This document shows, in pieces, positions 1 to 10,500 of a stretch of 64,000 nucleotides of DNA (positions are counted from its first letter, which is position 1; every line of letters starts with the position of its first letter). Below the pieces are notes generated by a model that saw only the letters and a list, made by a program, of their open reading frames with translations, was not told where the DNA came from and did not search any database. The position numbers and the translations under genes are program-made. Location of the stretch: positions 16,414,001 through 16,478,000 of the forward strand of contig NC_046673.1 of the NCBI RefSeq assembly GCF_003369915.1, given 5' to 3'. The stretch is from Drosophila miranda. Its lineage: Eukaryota > Arthropoda > Insecta > Diptera > Drosophilidae.

Positions 1-3000
1 TTAAACTGTCGTCCGTAGAAGTACATAGAATGTTGCAAAAGCGCCAGCAGAAAAAAGGAGAGTCGTTGCATGAGTTTTTGTATGCGTTAATGGAGATAGC
101 CAAGCCAATTAAACTAGATGATGACAGTTTAATCGAATATTTTGTGGATGGTATACCAGACGCTAGGGCAAGTAAGGCAATGCTGTACCAAGCTAGAAAC
201 TTAAAGGAGCTTAAATTTCAGATCGATGTTTACCAGAAAGCTAGAGGCGGATCCAAGCCGATGAGTAAGAATTGGCCGCTGAGTAATAAAAGTGAGAGTT
301 CGGTGAAAGGGTCGATGGCAGAGAATTTTAGGAAATGTTTTAAGTGTGGAGACAAATCGCATTTGAGGAAAGATTGTCCCAAAAATGATTTTTGTTGTTT
401 CAAATGTGGCCAACCAGGACACCGTGCTGCAAGCTGTAATGTCAAGGTCGAAACCAGACAAGAAAAGAGATCGAATACGAACATTATTCGAGATAAGGAA
501 GTCGTCAATAAGCCGTCAGGTATTTTCACTCCATCAGGTTTGGAATTAAAGGATATTAAGTACGCGAATTTGGTATTCCAAGGTTTGATTGATACTGGAG
601 CAGATTTGTGTTTAATTCGCAGGAGGGTATTTTTGAAATTTGGAAATCTTGAACTGATCGGCCAGGAGAAATGTTTAACAGGTATTGGAGATAGTCAAGT
701 TGTAACTTTTGGTAGCTTTTCGATACCAGTGAAAATCGATGAGATTGGAATGGAGGTAGAATTTCATGTCATTCCAGACGAGGATATTGGTTTTGAAGCC
801 ATTTTAGGAAGGACTATTCTGGATCATGTGGACATGCAAGTTTCTAAGACAGGAACAAGATTTGTTCGTAGAGTTTGTGGCGAGGATAAAGATAAGAAAC
901 TTGATCAGGTAGCATCGTCCTCATGCGTGGAATTGTTTAATGAATATAAAGGCATTTGCATGTCAAGTATTGACGAAGTTGAGAAGGAGTTTTCAATTGA
1001 TGTTGGTCATCTCAGTGAAGTACATGCTAGAGAGGTTAGGGGTATGGTAGGAAAGTACCAACCTCAGAGAAATGTAGATGCGCCGATAAAAATGAAAATT
1101 GTATTAGTGGATGAGATAGCAGTTTTCCAGCATCCGAGACGATTACCGTTGTGTGAACAGGAAATCGTGGACAAGCAAGTGGAAGAGTGGCTGGCTCAGA
1201 AGATTATAAAGCCAAGTACATCGGAGTATGCATCACCAGTAGTGTTGGTACCGAAAAAGAACGGTAGCAAGAGACTATGCTGTGATTACCGAAAGCTGAA
1301 TGAGAAAATGGTTCGCGATAACTTTCCAATGTCACATATGGATACAGTGTTGGAGAAACTGCAGGGTGCAAAGTATTTCACCACGTTGGATTTAACGAAT
1401 GGTTTTTTCCATGTGCCTGTAGAAGTCGAGTCTCAAAAATATACGTCTTTTGTGACTCAGAATGGTCAGTTCGAATTTTTATATGTACCATTTGGAATTT
1501 CAAATTCTCCAGCGGTGTTTACCAGATTTATAATGGCTGTGTTGAGAGATTTGGTAAAGAATAATGAAGCAGCAGTCTATATGGATGACGTTATTATTTG
1601 TAGTCAAGATATAGAAGAGGGTTTGTTAAAGTTGAGAAAAGTACTGAAGATAGCGGAAATGAATGGGCTACGTATAAATTGGAGAAAGTGTCAGCTGTTA
1701 CGACAAAAGGTTAATTTTCTGGGGTATATAATAGAAAAGAACACGATAAGACCAAGTGATGAGAAGACGAGGGCAGTCGAAAAGTTCCCAGTGCCAGTTG
1801 ATAAAAAAACAGTGCAGCGTTTCATAGGATTGACTTCTTATTTCCGAAAGTTTATTGAGGGTTATGCTGTTATTGCAAAACCATTGACAGATCTGCTGCG
1901 GAAGGATGTTAAATTTGAATTTAAGGAGATACATCAGGTTGCGTTTGAACAACTAAAGGTAGCATTGATTAGTAGACCTGTTTTAGAAATGTACAACCCG
2001 AAGTTGGAGACAGAAATCCATACTGATGCATCAAAATGGGGGTATGGAGCCGTGTTACTGCAAAAGAGTTTGGAAGACAGCCAATTCCATCCAGTTCAAT
2101 ATATGAGCCGTAGGACTAAGCCATGTGAAGAGAAATATCCTGCTTATGACCTTGAGGTTCTGGCAATTATCGAAGCTTTAGCGAAATGGCGTGTATACGT
2201 TTTGGGTATAAAGTTCAAAATTGTCACAGATTGTAATGCATTTACAATGACGATCAAAAAGAAAGACGTTCCTTTGAGAGTAGCACGTTGGGCCATGCAC
2301 CTACAAGATTTTAATTATGTTATAGAACATCGCTCAGGAACGAAGATGAGGCACGTTGACGCGTTGAGTCGTGTATCTTGTTTTATGGTGACCGAAAGTA
2401 TAGCTCATCGTTTGAAAGAAGCTCAGCTAACCGACGATTGGGTTAAGGCTGTTAAAAGTATTGTGGAGAACAAGGAATATGAGGATTATTATATTCAGAA
2501 TCAGATTTTGTTTAAGGATCCGGATAAGGAGCTCATCGTAGTACCAGCTCAGTTGGAAAATGAGATTATATCAATAGCACATAAGCAAGGACATTTTTCA
2601 GTTAAAAAGACACAAGATATCATTGAAAAGTCGTATTATATTCCGAAGTTAAAAGACAAAGTATGGCGCGTAATAAATAGTTGTGTCGAGTGTATCATTG
2701 TCAATGAAAAGACAGGAAAACGTGAGGGTTATTTGCAACCAATAGACAAGGGTGATAGGCCGTTACAAACGTATCACATTGATCACGTTGGACCAATGGA
2801 AATGACTAAAAAACAGTACAATTATATACTGGTTGTCGTTGATGGATTTTCTAAGTTTGTTTGGTTATATTCTACACGTAGTACAGGTGTTGAAGAGGTC
2901 GTTAAGTGTTTGGAAATTCAGGGGACTAGTTTTGGTAATCCGAACAGAATAGTGACGGATAGGGGTGCAGCGTTTATGTCCAATTTGTTTCGTGAATATT

Positions 3001-3686
3001 GTGAGAGAGAGAAAATACAGCATTTAATGATTGCCACAGGCGTTCCACGTGGGAATGGTCAAGTCGAAAGGATGCACAAGATAGTGGTGCCTATGTTGTC
3101 GAAATTGTGTCAGGGTAATTCCGGTAGTTGGTATAAGCATCTAGGAAAAGTACAGCAAATGATCAACAGTGTTGAGCCGCGAAGTACCAAGGTAACACCT
3201 TTCAAGATATTGACTGGGCTAGACATGCGTATAGGAATGGATCCAAAAATAAAAGAAATATTGGAAGAATCACTTATCGAAGAGTTGAACAAGGACCGCG
3301 AAAAAATTAGAAAGGAAGTAGTTGAAAACATTGCACGGTTACAGCAGGAAAACAAGAAGAGTTTTGACTTAAAAAGGAAACTAGATAGACAGTATGAGGT
3401 TAATGAGCTAGTAGCTATCAAGCGTACTCAGTATGGTACTGGATTAAAGCTAAAAGGAAAGTATCTAGGGCCGTATAAGGTGGTTAGGGTAAAGAATCAT
3501 GGAAGGTACGAAGTCGAGAAGATTGGGGATACTGAGGGTCCCTATAAGACCTCTACAGTTTCAGAATATATGAAACCTTGGCTAGACCCATCCGAGGCGA
3601 ATGGTCCGTCAGGACAGCCGAATGTAGGAAACGAAGGAAAGAGAGAGACACGAAGCGGTCGTGTTTTCGTCGTGTCGTCGGGATAG
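1..3686 (+). CDS. Gag-Pol polyprotein, unit A (5' part outside window)
   Basis: The frame is open from the first bases (codons from position 3) to a TAG at 3684-3686 and is the same as the complete copies from their residue ~158 on. It keeps the two CCHC zinc knuckles (from 336), the aspartic protease LIDTGAD (from 586), the reverse transcriptase YMDDV box (from 1578), RNase H, the integrase HHCC region (from 2580) and the D, D-35-E triad (2781, 2958, 3066). No stop or frameshift is seen. The only difference noted from copies B and C within the shared part is a silent A at 350. It would encode the enzymes for reverse transcription and integration; whether it is expressed cannot be told from sequence. 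Confidence 0.93.
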   Translation, partial: KLSSVEVHRMLQKRQQKKGESLHEFLYALMEIAKPIKLDDDSLIEYFVDGIPDARASKAMLYQARNLKELKFQIDVYQKARGGSKPMSKNWPLSNKSESSVKGSMAENFRKCFKCGDKSHLRKDCPKNDFCCFKCGQPGHRAASCNVKVETRQEKRSNTNIIRDKEVVNKPSGIFTPSGLELKDIKYANLVFQGLIDTGADLCLIRRRVFLKFGNLELIGQEKCLTGIGDSQVVTFGSFSIPVKIDEIGMEVEFHVIPDEDIGFEAILGRTILDHVDMQVSKTGTRFVRRVCGEDKDKKLDQVASSSCVELFNEYKGICMSSIDEVEKEFSIDVGHLSEVHAREVRGMVGKYQPQRNVDAPIKMKIVLVDEIAVFQHPRRLPLCEQEIVDKQVEEWLAQKIIKPSTSEYASPVVLVPKKNGSKRLCCDYRKLNEKMVRDNFPMSHMDTVLEKLQGAKYFTTLDLTNGFFHVPVEVESQKYTSFVTQNGQFEFLYVPFGISNSPAVFTRFIMAVLRDLVKNNEAAVYMDDVIICSQDIEEGLLKLRKVLKIAEMNGLRINWRKCQLLRQKVNFLGYIIEKNTIRPSDEKTRAVEKFPVPVDKKTVQRFIGLTSYFRKFIEGYAVIAKPLTDLLRKDVKFEFKEIHQVAFEQLKVALISRPVLEMYNPKLETEIHTDASKWGYGAVLLQKSLEDSQFHPVQYMSRRTKPCEEKYPAYDLEVLAIIEALAKWRVYVLGIKFKIVTDCNAFTMTIKKKDVPLRVARWAMHLQDFNYVIEHRSGTKMRHVDALSRVSCFMVTESIAHRLKEAQLTDDWVKAVKSIVENKEYEDYYIQNQILFKDPDKELIVVPAQLENEIISIAHKQGHFSVKKTQDIIEKSYYIPKLKDKVWRVINSCVECIIVNEKTGKREGYLQPIDKGDRPLQTYHIDHVGPMEMTKKQYNYILVVVDGFSKFVWLYSTRSTGVEEVVKCLEIQGTSFGNPNRIVTDRGAAFMSNLFREYCEREKIQHLMIATGVPRGNGQVERMHKIVVPMLSKLCQGNSGSWYKHLGKVQQMINSVEPRSTKVTPFKILTGLDMRIGMDPKIKEILEESLIEELNKDREKIRKEVVENIARLQQENKKSFDLKRKLDRQYEVNELVAIKRTQYGTGLKLKGKYLGPYKVVRVKNHGRYEVEKIGDTEGPYKTSTVSEYMKPWLDPSEANGPSGQPNVGNEGKRETRSGRVFVVSSG

Positions 3687-3882
3687 AGCAGTAATCGGCT
3701 CTGAGAGAGCCGATAGCAAGAGAGAGAGATTAGTCAGTTGTCAGTTCAGCCACGCATCAGACGTACACGCATATAATTAGTCACAAACATACTTGTAAAA
3801 CTTGGAGCTGTTATAAATTTAAGTCCAACATACTTATCAAATAAATGTTACTCGTTGCCATCAAGCAACTTAAACTACTACA
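1..3882 (+). mobile_element. Ty3/gypsy-class LTR retroelement, unit A copy (left part outside window)
   Basis: The copy is entered in the middle of its Gag-Pol frame. After the stop at 3684-3686 come about 200 nt of AG-rich and then AT-rich sequence with an AATAAA at 3840-3845, which looks like the 3' end of a retroelement. The exact edge is not resolved. A possible end is the ACTACTACA at 3874-3882, because the left junctions of the next copies begin with TACTACA; the next host exon starts at 3940. A second LTR was not found in any of the three copies. Confidence 0.7.
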
Positions 3883-3939
3883 TACATATGTACATGTAAT
3901 TTCAATATCACTAAGTTATCTTGACTTGTCCTTGAACAG
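3687..3939. other. Retroelement 3' non-coding region and start of host block, unit A
   Basis: The first ~50 nt are purine-rich (GAGAGAG around 3702-3730), which could include a polypurine tract. A TTAGTCAGTTGTCAG stretch follows at 3731-3745, and an AATAAA lies at 3840-3845. From about 3883 the sequence has ACATATGTA repeats and ends in a good 3' splice site (CAG at 3937-3939) of the coiled-coil pseudogene. So the retroelement edge lies inside what was an intron of that gene. The same region occurs at 11685-11937 and, with a small indel, at 19682-19924. Confidence 0.5.
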
Positions 3940-5172
3940 CAATCAGGAGCTGAATCAGCTATTGAAGGAGTCGGATGGTGCGCTGGTCTGGACACGGAAG
4001 GAACTCGCGAAGAGCAGCGAGCATGTAGGTCACCTGGAGGCGGAGCTGCATAAGGGACGGGAGCTCATAAACCAGCAACAGAAGCGCCTAGATGTCTTGG
4101 ACATCCAACACGCTGGTGTGTAGAAAGATCAGACGATAGGTGATTTGAGGCTTAAGGTACAGAATCTCCTGCAGCTTATTGACCTGCACCACGAGCAAGA
4201 GCAAAATTCTCTGAGGCTGCGTACGAGGAACAATGAGCTGGAAACGATGATCAGGTGAGGCCCCACCGAGCTTTGAAAATTTTAGTAACTTTTGCGCCAG
4301 AGTTAAGTGCCTGCATACGAGTATTTTCATTGCAAAATCCCCAGTGAGCTGCAGGAGAAGTTGAAGCTCACAGAAATCCAGCTGGACGCCAATGACCAAA
4401 GGGAGGAGCAGTTGCACTCGGATCTGGAAATCGTGAAGATGGAGCTGTTCCGGTCCGAGCAGGTCCGTTGTCGATACGTTGTGGACACGAAACGACACGA
4501 TGTCTGATACGATACGCCGCCTACGGCAATAATCTTACTCGTTGCAGGTGACGAACCAGCTCTGCTCGAAGGAGGAGCATCTAGGCCGCGTTTTTGAAAA
4601 ACTAAATCGCCAGGAGGAGAAGCTCAGGCGCCTGGAGGAGCTTACAGACGTGAGCTCAAATGACAATGCTCGCCTCTTAAAGTTGCGGGATAGGCAGCAC
4701 GAGAAGAACATCCAAATGGACTGGGAGATTTCTTAACTAAAAGACACCATGTAGGTACCGGAGCAGTCAGACAGCCCACTATAAGTGGCTTCCTAGAGTT
4801 GGTAGGAAAGAAATTGTAATACTATTTCAAACGATTTCAAATTCCGATTTCAGTAAGGAACTGAGAGATTATATTTTCAACAATACACAGCCAGCGGCTG
4901 AAGTTCTTGGCTTCCAAGCTGGCGGCTACTCCATGCATCCAGAATATCTGAATTTACAGCCGCAGGCGGAGACGCAGGGAAATTTCGGAATCCACTGTTA
5001 CATACCTCGAGCCGCTGAACGGTCATTTTGTCCATCAGCACGATTTGAGCAACCATCAGCCACAGCAGCGCCACCAGTAAGCAGACCACCGATAGCGATT
5101 CCTGCAGAAATCAGCGTCATATCAATCACATCTCCTTATAGTTTTTCCACCATCGGCTACCAGGACCACTGA
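3940..5172 (+). pseudogene. Coiled-coil protein pseudogene, 5'-truncated, unit A
   Basis: Four exon-like blocks join in phase: 3940-4254, 4345-4462, 4548 to about 4746, and about 4854-5172. The first three are rich in E, K, Q, L and R with leucine heptads and lack proline, so a long coiled coil is likely (centrosomal or structural type; family not recognised). Two in-frame stops break the spliced frame: TAG at 4121-4123 and TAA at 4734-4736. The 5' exons are missing because the retroelement lies in the preceding intron. The last block is less coil-like (S/P/A-rich) and reads to a TGA at 5170-5172. The same two stops occur in units B and C, so they arose before the duplication. Confidence 0.65.
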
Positions 5173-5682
5173 GCACTGAGATCACCATTAGCATCACCAG
5201 CGTTATCCGCCACCGGAAGCAGACCAGACAATACGAAAAACACTCTGAACACTCATCGGCAAAATTTATTGTGAACTTTTTAGTCAATACTGTAGAATAA
5301 ATTCGCGTTGTACTTATACTTTTACATTATACTTATTGGCTGAGAATGTGGGCCTGGTAATTGAATAATTGGCAGCTTGAGGGCCGAGTGGCAGTAATTA
5401 CTGCTTGTTTGATGAATTAATGATACTCCCAAGAATGAATAGCTCTTCGAGAGCCTATGCATACTAAGGTTTTTCAAGGGTTTACTTCTTTTTTTTATGG
5501 TATTTGAATTTTCATACATTTCAATAGCCAAAACAAAAAAATACATGGTTCATTCACATTTCAAATTTTTAAAAATTACAGCAACAAAAATTCACTCCAA
5601 GTGCTAAATTTGCTCAATAGCAAAAAGAGAAAATTAATTTATATAAATTTGTAATTTGTTATTCCATATCGTAATGGACAAT
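5173..5682. other. AT-rich spacer between convergent genes, unit A
   Basis: About 510 nt between the 3' end of the coiled-coil pseudogene and the 3' end of the DXO-like gene. It is AT-rich, with an AATAAA at 5295-5300 that could end plus-strand transcripts. I see no coding exon or structured RNA. Identical spacers lie at 13171-13680 and 21158-21667. Confidence 0.6.
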
Positions 5683-6886
5683 CTACAAATGATTGATAAA
5701 ATCGATGAATTGCTGGTCGAAATTCCCTGGAGGCTCAATCGACGTAAGGCGATTTTCAAATAAAATCGAGTCTTTCCGCATATTGAATCTCAATTCCTGG
5801 TGAGGATTGTCCTTGTTGCCCATCTTAAGGCTGATCTCCTCGAGAATCTTATGCAGTTTCTGGAGGCGATCGTGTATGTTGAATTGGCTCTCCTGCTAGG
5901 AAAGGGAAAGACCATCACGGGCATGAATCTTCAATCGGCAGGCTACTCACACTCATCACTTTGGCACAGGACACCACTTCTATTGGTCGACACACGAGGC
6001 CACGCTCATTGGAGTTGGCGATGGCAAGCTGATCGATGCCTGCCAAATAGCTCTGCATGAGCCATAAGGGCGCAGAATTATTCCGGCGGCTCACTTTGTC
6101 AACCCTCAGCGAAGCCAGCTGGCATTTCTTTAGCACCTCCGGATCGTTTCTATGGAACACATACAAGCACGATATATGTAATTATGTATACACATACATA
6201 TTTATGTATATGCAACAGAGGATGACGTACAGATCGCCAAGTGGTTCCTTGTTCGACACGCCACTAACTTCTGCCGAGTAGAGCAGGCGAAAGCTTCCCA
6301 GTTTGGCCGAGAACATTCCATACACTTGCTTCCGCTCATCCACTGGGGCATCGGTGTTCGGCAGCGCGCCCGGAGAACCTGGTCGGTCAATATTGTGACG
6401 GTTATTAGCGATTATCAACGATGATGCTGATGCTGGGTGCAGCTACTTACGGGTGAAAACGTACTGGCGTGCCTTTAAGGTATAGGTTTTAGCCAAGTAT
6501 GGAACTGTGTACCGCTCATCGTGATCTTCCCATAATGACCGCACATAGATGCAGCCCTTGAAGCGACAGGCTGCAAAGTTCGTTTGTTTACCGTAAGTCC
6601 CATCGCCCATGAATTTCAGCATTGTTCCGCGATTGAGAAAGAAGTCCATCTGTTCGAGCACCTGGCGCGGCTTCGGCAGATGCATCACATGGTGCTGGAC
6701 CAGGCCGAAGGCGCGTAGAAAGTTTCCATTTCGAGGGATGTACTGACTATAGCCCTTGTTTAGGTCCAGCGGATATTCACTAGGGCTCGGCTGGCGATAG
6801 TACAGAATCTGGGGGTTTCCCCTCAAACTCTTCGTATCAGGGTCGTACTCCAACAAATTCTCCAGTTTTAGGTCCACCAGATCCAT
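5683..6886 (-). CDS. DXO/Rai1 (decapping-nuclease family) protein with degenerate active site, unit A
   Basis: Four exons on the minus strand: 6886-6451, 6378-6231, 6149-5951 and 5895-5683. Donors are GTAAGT, GTACGT and GTGAGT, and phases agree throughout, giving 331 residues from the ATG at 6886 to a TAG. Family features: DLNKGY near residue 41, NRG near 86, FAACRFKGCIYV near 104 (the place of the WELAA..FRGTIYI-like strand of DXO), KLGSFRLLYSAEVSG near 171-185 (family motif GEVDC), and LWLMQSYLAGID near 223. The family catalyses 5'-end decapping and 5'-3' RNA decay using acidic residues. Here GEVD reads AEVS and the ExK motif after it is not seen, so catalysis is probably lost. The fly relative known to lack catalysis is Cutoff, which protects piRNA precursor transcripts in the nucleus. 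Orthology to Cutoff is not shown; it may be a degenerate Rai1/DXO paralogue. Confidence 0.72.
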
Positions 6887-7113
6887 TTTGTTCGTTTGCG
6901 GTTCGGTTTTAAGAAATAAGCTTTATCTTCTCGATATCAAAAACAAGCCGCGTCGAAATTATACTGAAAATAAAGCGTGTCTTGGCTAGAAACAGCTGAC
7001 TGTGTGTATTCTCTTGGCAGCAAATGTTGCGAAGCTTGTACAGCTAATAGCAAAATCATAAAACAAAGCGGCAAAAAGTCCGAGTTTTGGCATTTACATA
7101 TGCATATAAGTAC

Positions 7114-7529
7114 TACAACTACAAGAAAAGACAAGCAGCAGTTCATTTTGTAACAGCAGAAGCAGCGACGATTCGGGAAGCGACAACGAGTTATCGGCGA
7201 ACGGCGAGAGCAAGGCAAGGCAACAAAGAGAGGACGGCAACAGCGACATCGACAGGCAAGCGAGATCTGGATGTGGTGGTGTGTGTGCGTCAAATTTGGA
7301 GTCTGGAAAGTTCTGCGCAGAAGCGAGAGTTAACAAGGGTAAACCCATAGTAAGGTGAGCGTTAACAGAGAAGCGATCGTTAACAGTGACGACTTTAAAG
7401 GCGTTTTCGAAATCGATGTTAACTGGAAAATTGTTAACAGGCCAGCAGTAATAAGGTTGTTTAAGTTGATTTAATTACATTTTCTTAGATATAAGCTAAT
7501 ATCAATTATTTTGTATTTAAATCGTCACG
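7114..7529 (+). promoter_or_regulatory. Retroelement leader with five GTTAAC repeats, unit B
   Basis: The leader is purine-rich at first (CAGCAGAAGCAGCGACG-type sequence). It then holds five GTTAAC hexamers within 110 nt, at 7329, 7361, 7379, 7418 and 7433; three are followed by AG. No LTR, primer-binding site or TATA box was identified. The Gag-Pol ATG at 7530 follows CGTCACG. The leader lies head-to-head with the DXO-like gene of unit A, whose ATG is about 230 nt away on the other strand. Confidence 0.55.
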
Positions 7530-10500
7530 ATGCAAGTTGAAGAGATAATGACACTGAGAGTCGCAGATTTGCGAGAGAAGTTAAGAGAGCTTGCGTTGCA
7601 GACGACGGGACGAAAGCGCGATTTGCAAGATAGACTATTAATACATCACGGCTTTCCAGTTGAGGATGAAGAAGAGTCAGAGGATGAGTCCGTAGTAACA
7701 GCAGTGGATGATACCGTAGCAGTTCAACCAGGTACGCGACAGGCAGAGTATAAATCTTGGTTTACGCTAAAAGACGTGGAAGGTAGTGTGTCACAATTTT
7801 CTGGTTCTAATAACCCCGACATCAATCAATGGATAGAGGAATTAGAAGAATGCGCAGCTACTGTTCAATGGAGTCAATTACAATTATTCATTTATGCCAA
7901 GCAGTTGTTAGTTGGTGCAGCAAAATCTTTCGTTCGTAGTTTGCGTGATATTCGTAACTGGAATTCGTTGAAGGCAGCTCTGTTGGATGAGTTTAGTGTT
8001 AAACTGTCGTCCGTAGAAGTACATAGAATGTTGCAAAAGCGCCAGCAGAAAAAAGGAGAGTCGTTGCATGAGTTTTTGTATGCGTTAATGGAGATAGCCA
8101 AGCCAATTAAACTAGATGATGACAGTTTAATCGAATATTTTGTGGATGGTATACCAGACGCTAGGGCAAGTAAGGCAATGCTGTACCAAGCTAGAAACTT
8201 AAAGGAGCTTAAATTTCAGATCGATGTTTACCAGAAAGCTAGAGGCGGATCCAAGCCGATGAGTAAGAATTGGCCGCTGAGTAATAAAAGTGAGAGTTCG
8301 GTGAAAGGGTCGATGGCAGAGAATTTTAGGAAATGTTTTAAGTGTGGGGACAAATCGCATTTGAGGAAAGATTGTCCCAAAAATGATTTTTGTTGTTTCA
8401 AATGTGGCCAACCAGGACACCGTGCTGCAAGCTGTAATGTCAAGGTCGAAACCAGACAAGAAAAGAGATCGAATACGAACATTATTCGAGATAAGGAAGT
8501 CGTCAATAAGCCGTCAGGTATTTTCACTCCATCAGGTTTGGAATTAAAGGATATTAAGTACGCGAATTTGGTATTCCAAGGTTTGATTGATACTGGAGCA
8601 GATTTGTGTTTAATTCGCAGGAGGGTATTTTTGAAATTTGGAAATCTTGAACTGATCGGCCAGGAGAAATGTTTAACAGGTATTGGAGATAGTCAAGTTG
8701 TAACTTTTGGTAGCTTTTCGATACCAGTGAAAATCGATGAGATTGGAATGGAGGTAGAATTTCATGTCATTCCAGACGAGGATATTGGTTTTGAAGCCAT
8801 TTTAGGAAGGACTATTCTGGATCATGTGGACATGCAAGTTTCTAAGACAGGAACAAGATTTGTTCGTAGAGTTTGTGGCGAGGATAAAGATAAGAAACTT
8901 GATCAGGTAGCATCGTCCTCATGCGTGGAATTGTTTAATGAATATAAAGGCATTTGCATGTCAAGTATTGACGAAGTTGAGAAGGAGTTTTCAATTGATG
9001 TTGGTCATCTCAGTGAAGTACATGCTAGAGAGGTTAGGGGTATGGTAGGAAAGTACCAACCTCAGAGAAATGTAGATGCGCCGATAAAAATGAAAATTGT
9101 ATTAGTGGATGAGATAGCAGTTTTCCAGCATCCGAGACGATTACCGTTGTGTGAACAGGAAATCGTGGACAAGCAAGTGGAAGAGTGGCTGGCTCAGAAG
9201 ATTATAAAGCCAAGTACATCGGAGTATGCATCACCAGTAGTGTTGGTACCGAAAAAGAACGGTAGCAAGAGACTATGCTGTGATTACCGAAAGCTGAATG
9301 AGAAAATGGTTCGCGATAACTTTCCAATGTCACATATGGATACAGTGTTGGAGAAACTGCAGGGTGCAAAGTATTTCACCACGTTGGATTTAACGAATGG
9401 TTTTTTCCATGTGCCTGTAGAAGTCGAGTCTCAAAAATATACGTCTTTTGTGACTCAGAATGGTCAGTTCGAATTTTTATATGTACCATTTGGAATTTCA
9501 AATTCTCCAGCGGTGTTTACCAGATTTATAATGGCTGTGTTGAGAGATTTGGTAAAGAATAATGAAGCAGCAGTCTATATGGATGACGTTATTATTTGTA
9601 GTCAAGATATAGAAGAGGGTTTGTTAAAGTTGAGAAAAGTACTGAAGATAGCGGAAATGAATGGGCTACGTATAAATTGGAGAAAGTGTCAGCTGTTACG
9701 ACAAAAGGTTAATTTTCTGGGGTATATAATAGAAAAGAACACGATAAGACCAAGTGATGAGAAGACGAGGGCAGTCGAAAAGTTCCCAGTGCCAGTTGAT
9801 AAAAAAACAGTGCAGCGTTTCATAGGATTGACTTCTTATTTCCGAAAGTTTATTGAGGGTTATGCTGTTATTGCAAAACCATTGACAGATCTGCTGCGGA
9901 AGGATGTTAAATTTGAATTTAAGGAGATACATCAGGTTGCGTTTGAACAACTAAAGGTAGCATTGATTAGTAGACCTGTTTTAGAAATGTACAACCCGAA
10001 GTTGGAGACAGAAATCCATACTGATGCATCAAAATGGGGGTATGGAGCCGTGTTACTGCAAAAGAGTTTGGAAGACAGCCAATTCCATCCAGTTCAATAT
10101 ATGAGCCGTAGGACTAAGCCATGTGAAGAGAAATATCCTGCTTATGACCTTGAGGTTCTGGCAATTATCGAAGCTTTAGCGAAATGGCGTGTATACGTTT
10201 TGGGTATAAAGTTCAAAATTGTCACAGATTGTAATGCATTTACAATGACGATCAAAAAGAAAGACGTTCCTTTGAGAGTAGCACGTTGGGCCATGCACCT
10301 ACAAGATTTTAATTATGTTATAGAACATCGCTCAGGAACGAAGATGAGGCACGTTGACGCGTTGAGTCGTGTATCTTGTTTTATGGTGACCGAAAGTATA
10401 GCTCATCGTTTGAAAGAAGCTCAGCTAACCGACGATTGGGTTAAGGCTGTTAAAAGTATTGTGGAGAACAAGGAATATGAGGATTATTATATTCAGAATC

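Noticed and set aside
201-529. Open frames on the minus strand across the Gag zinc-knuckle region, and similar frames in each unit
   Set aside because: They are exact shadows of the Gag-Pol frame and repeat only because the units repeat.
7087-7350. Open frames on both strands in the retroelement leader
   Set aside because: They run across the H/R junction, have biased composition and no motif, and are not preceded by start context or splice sites.
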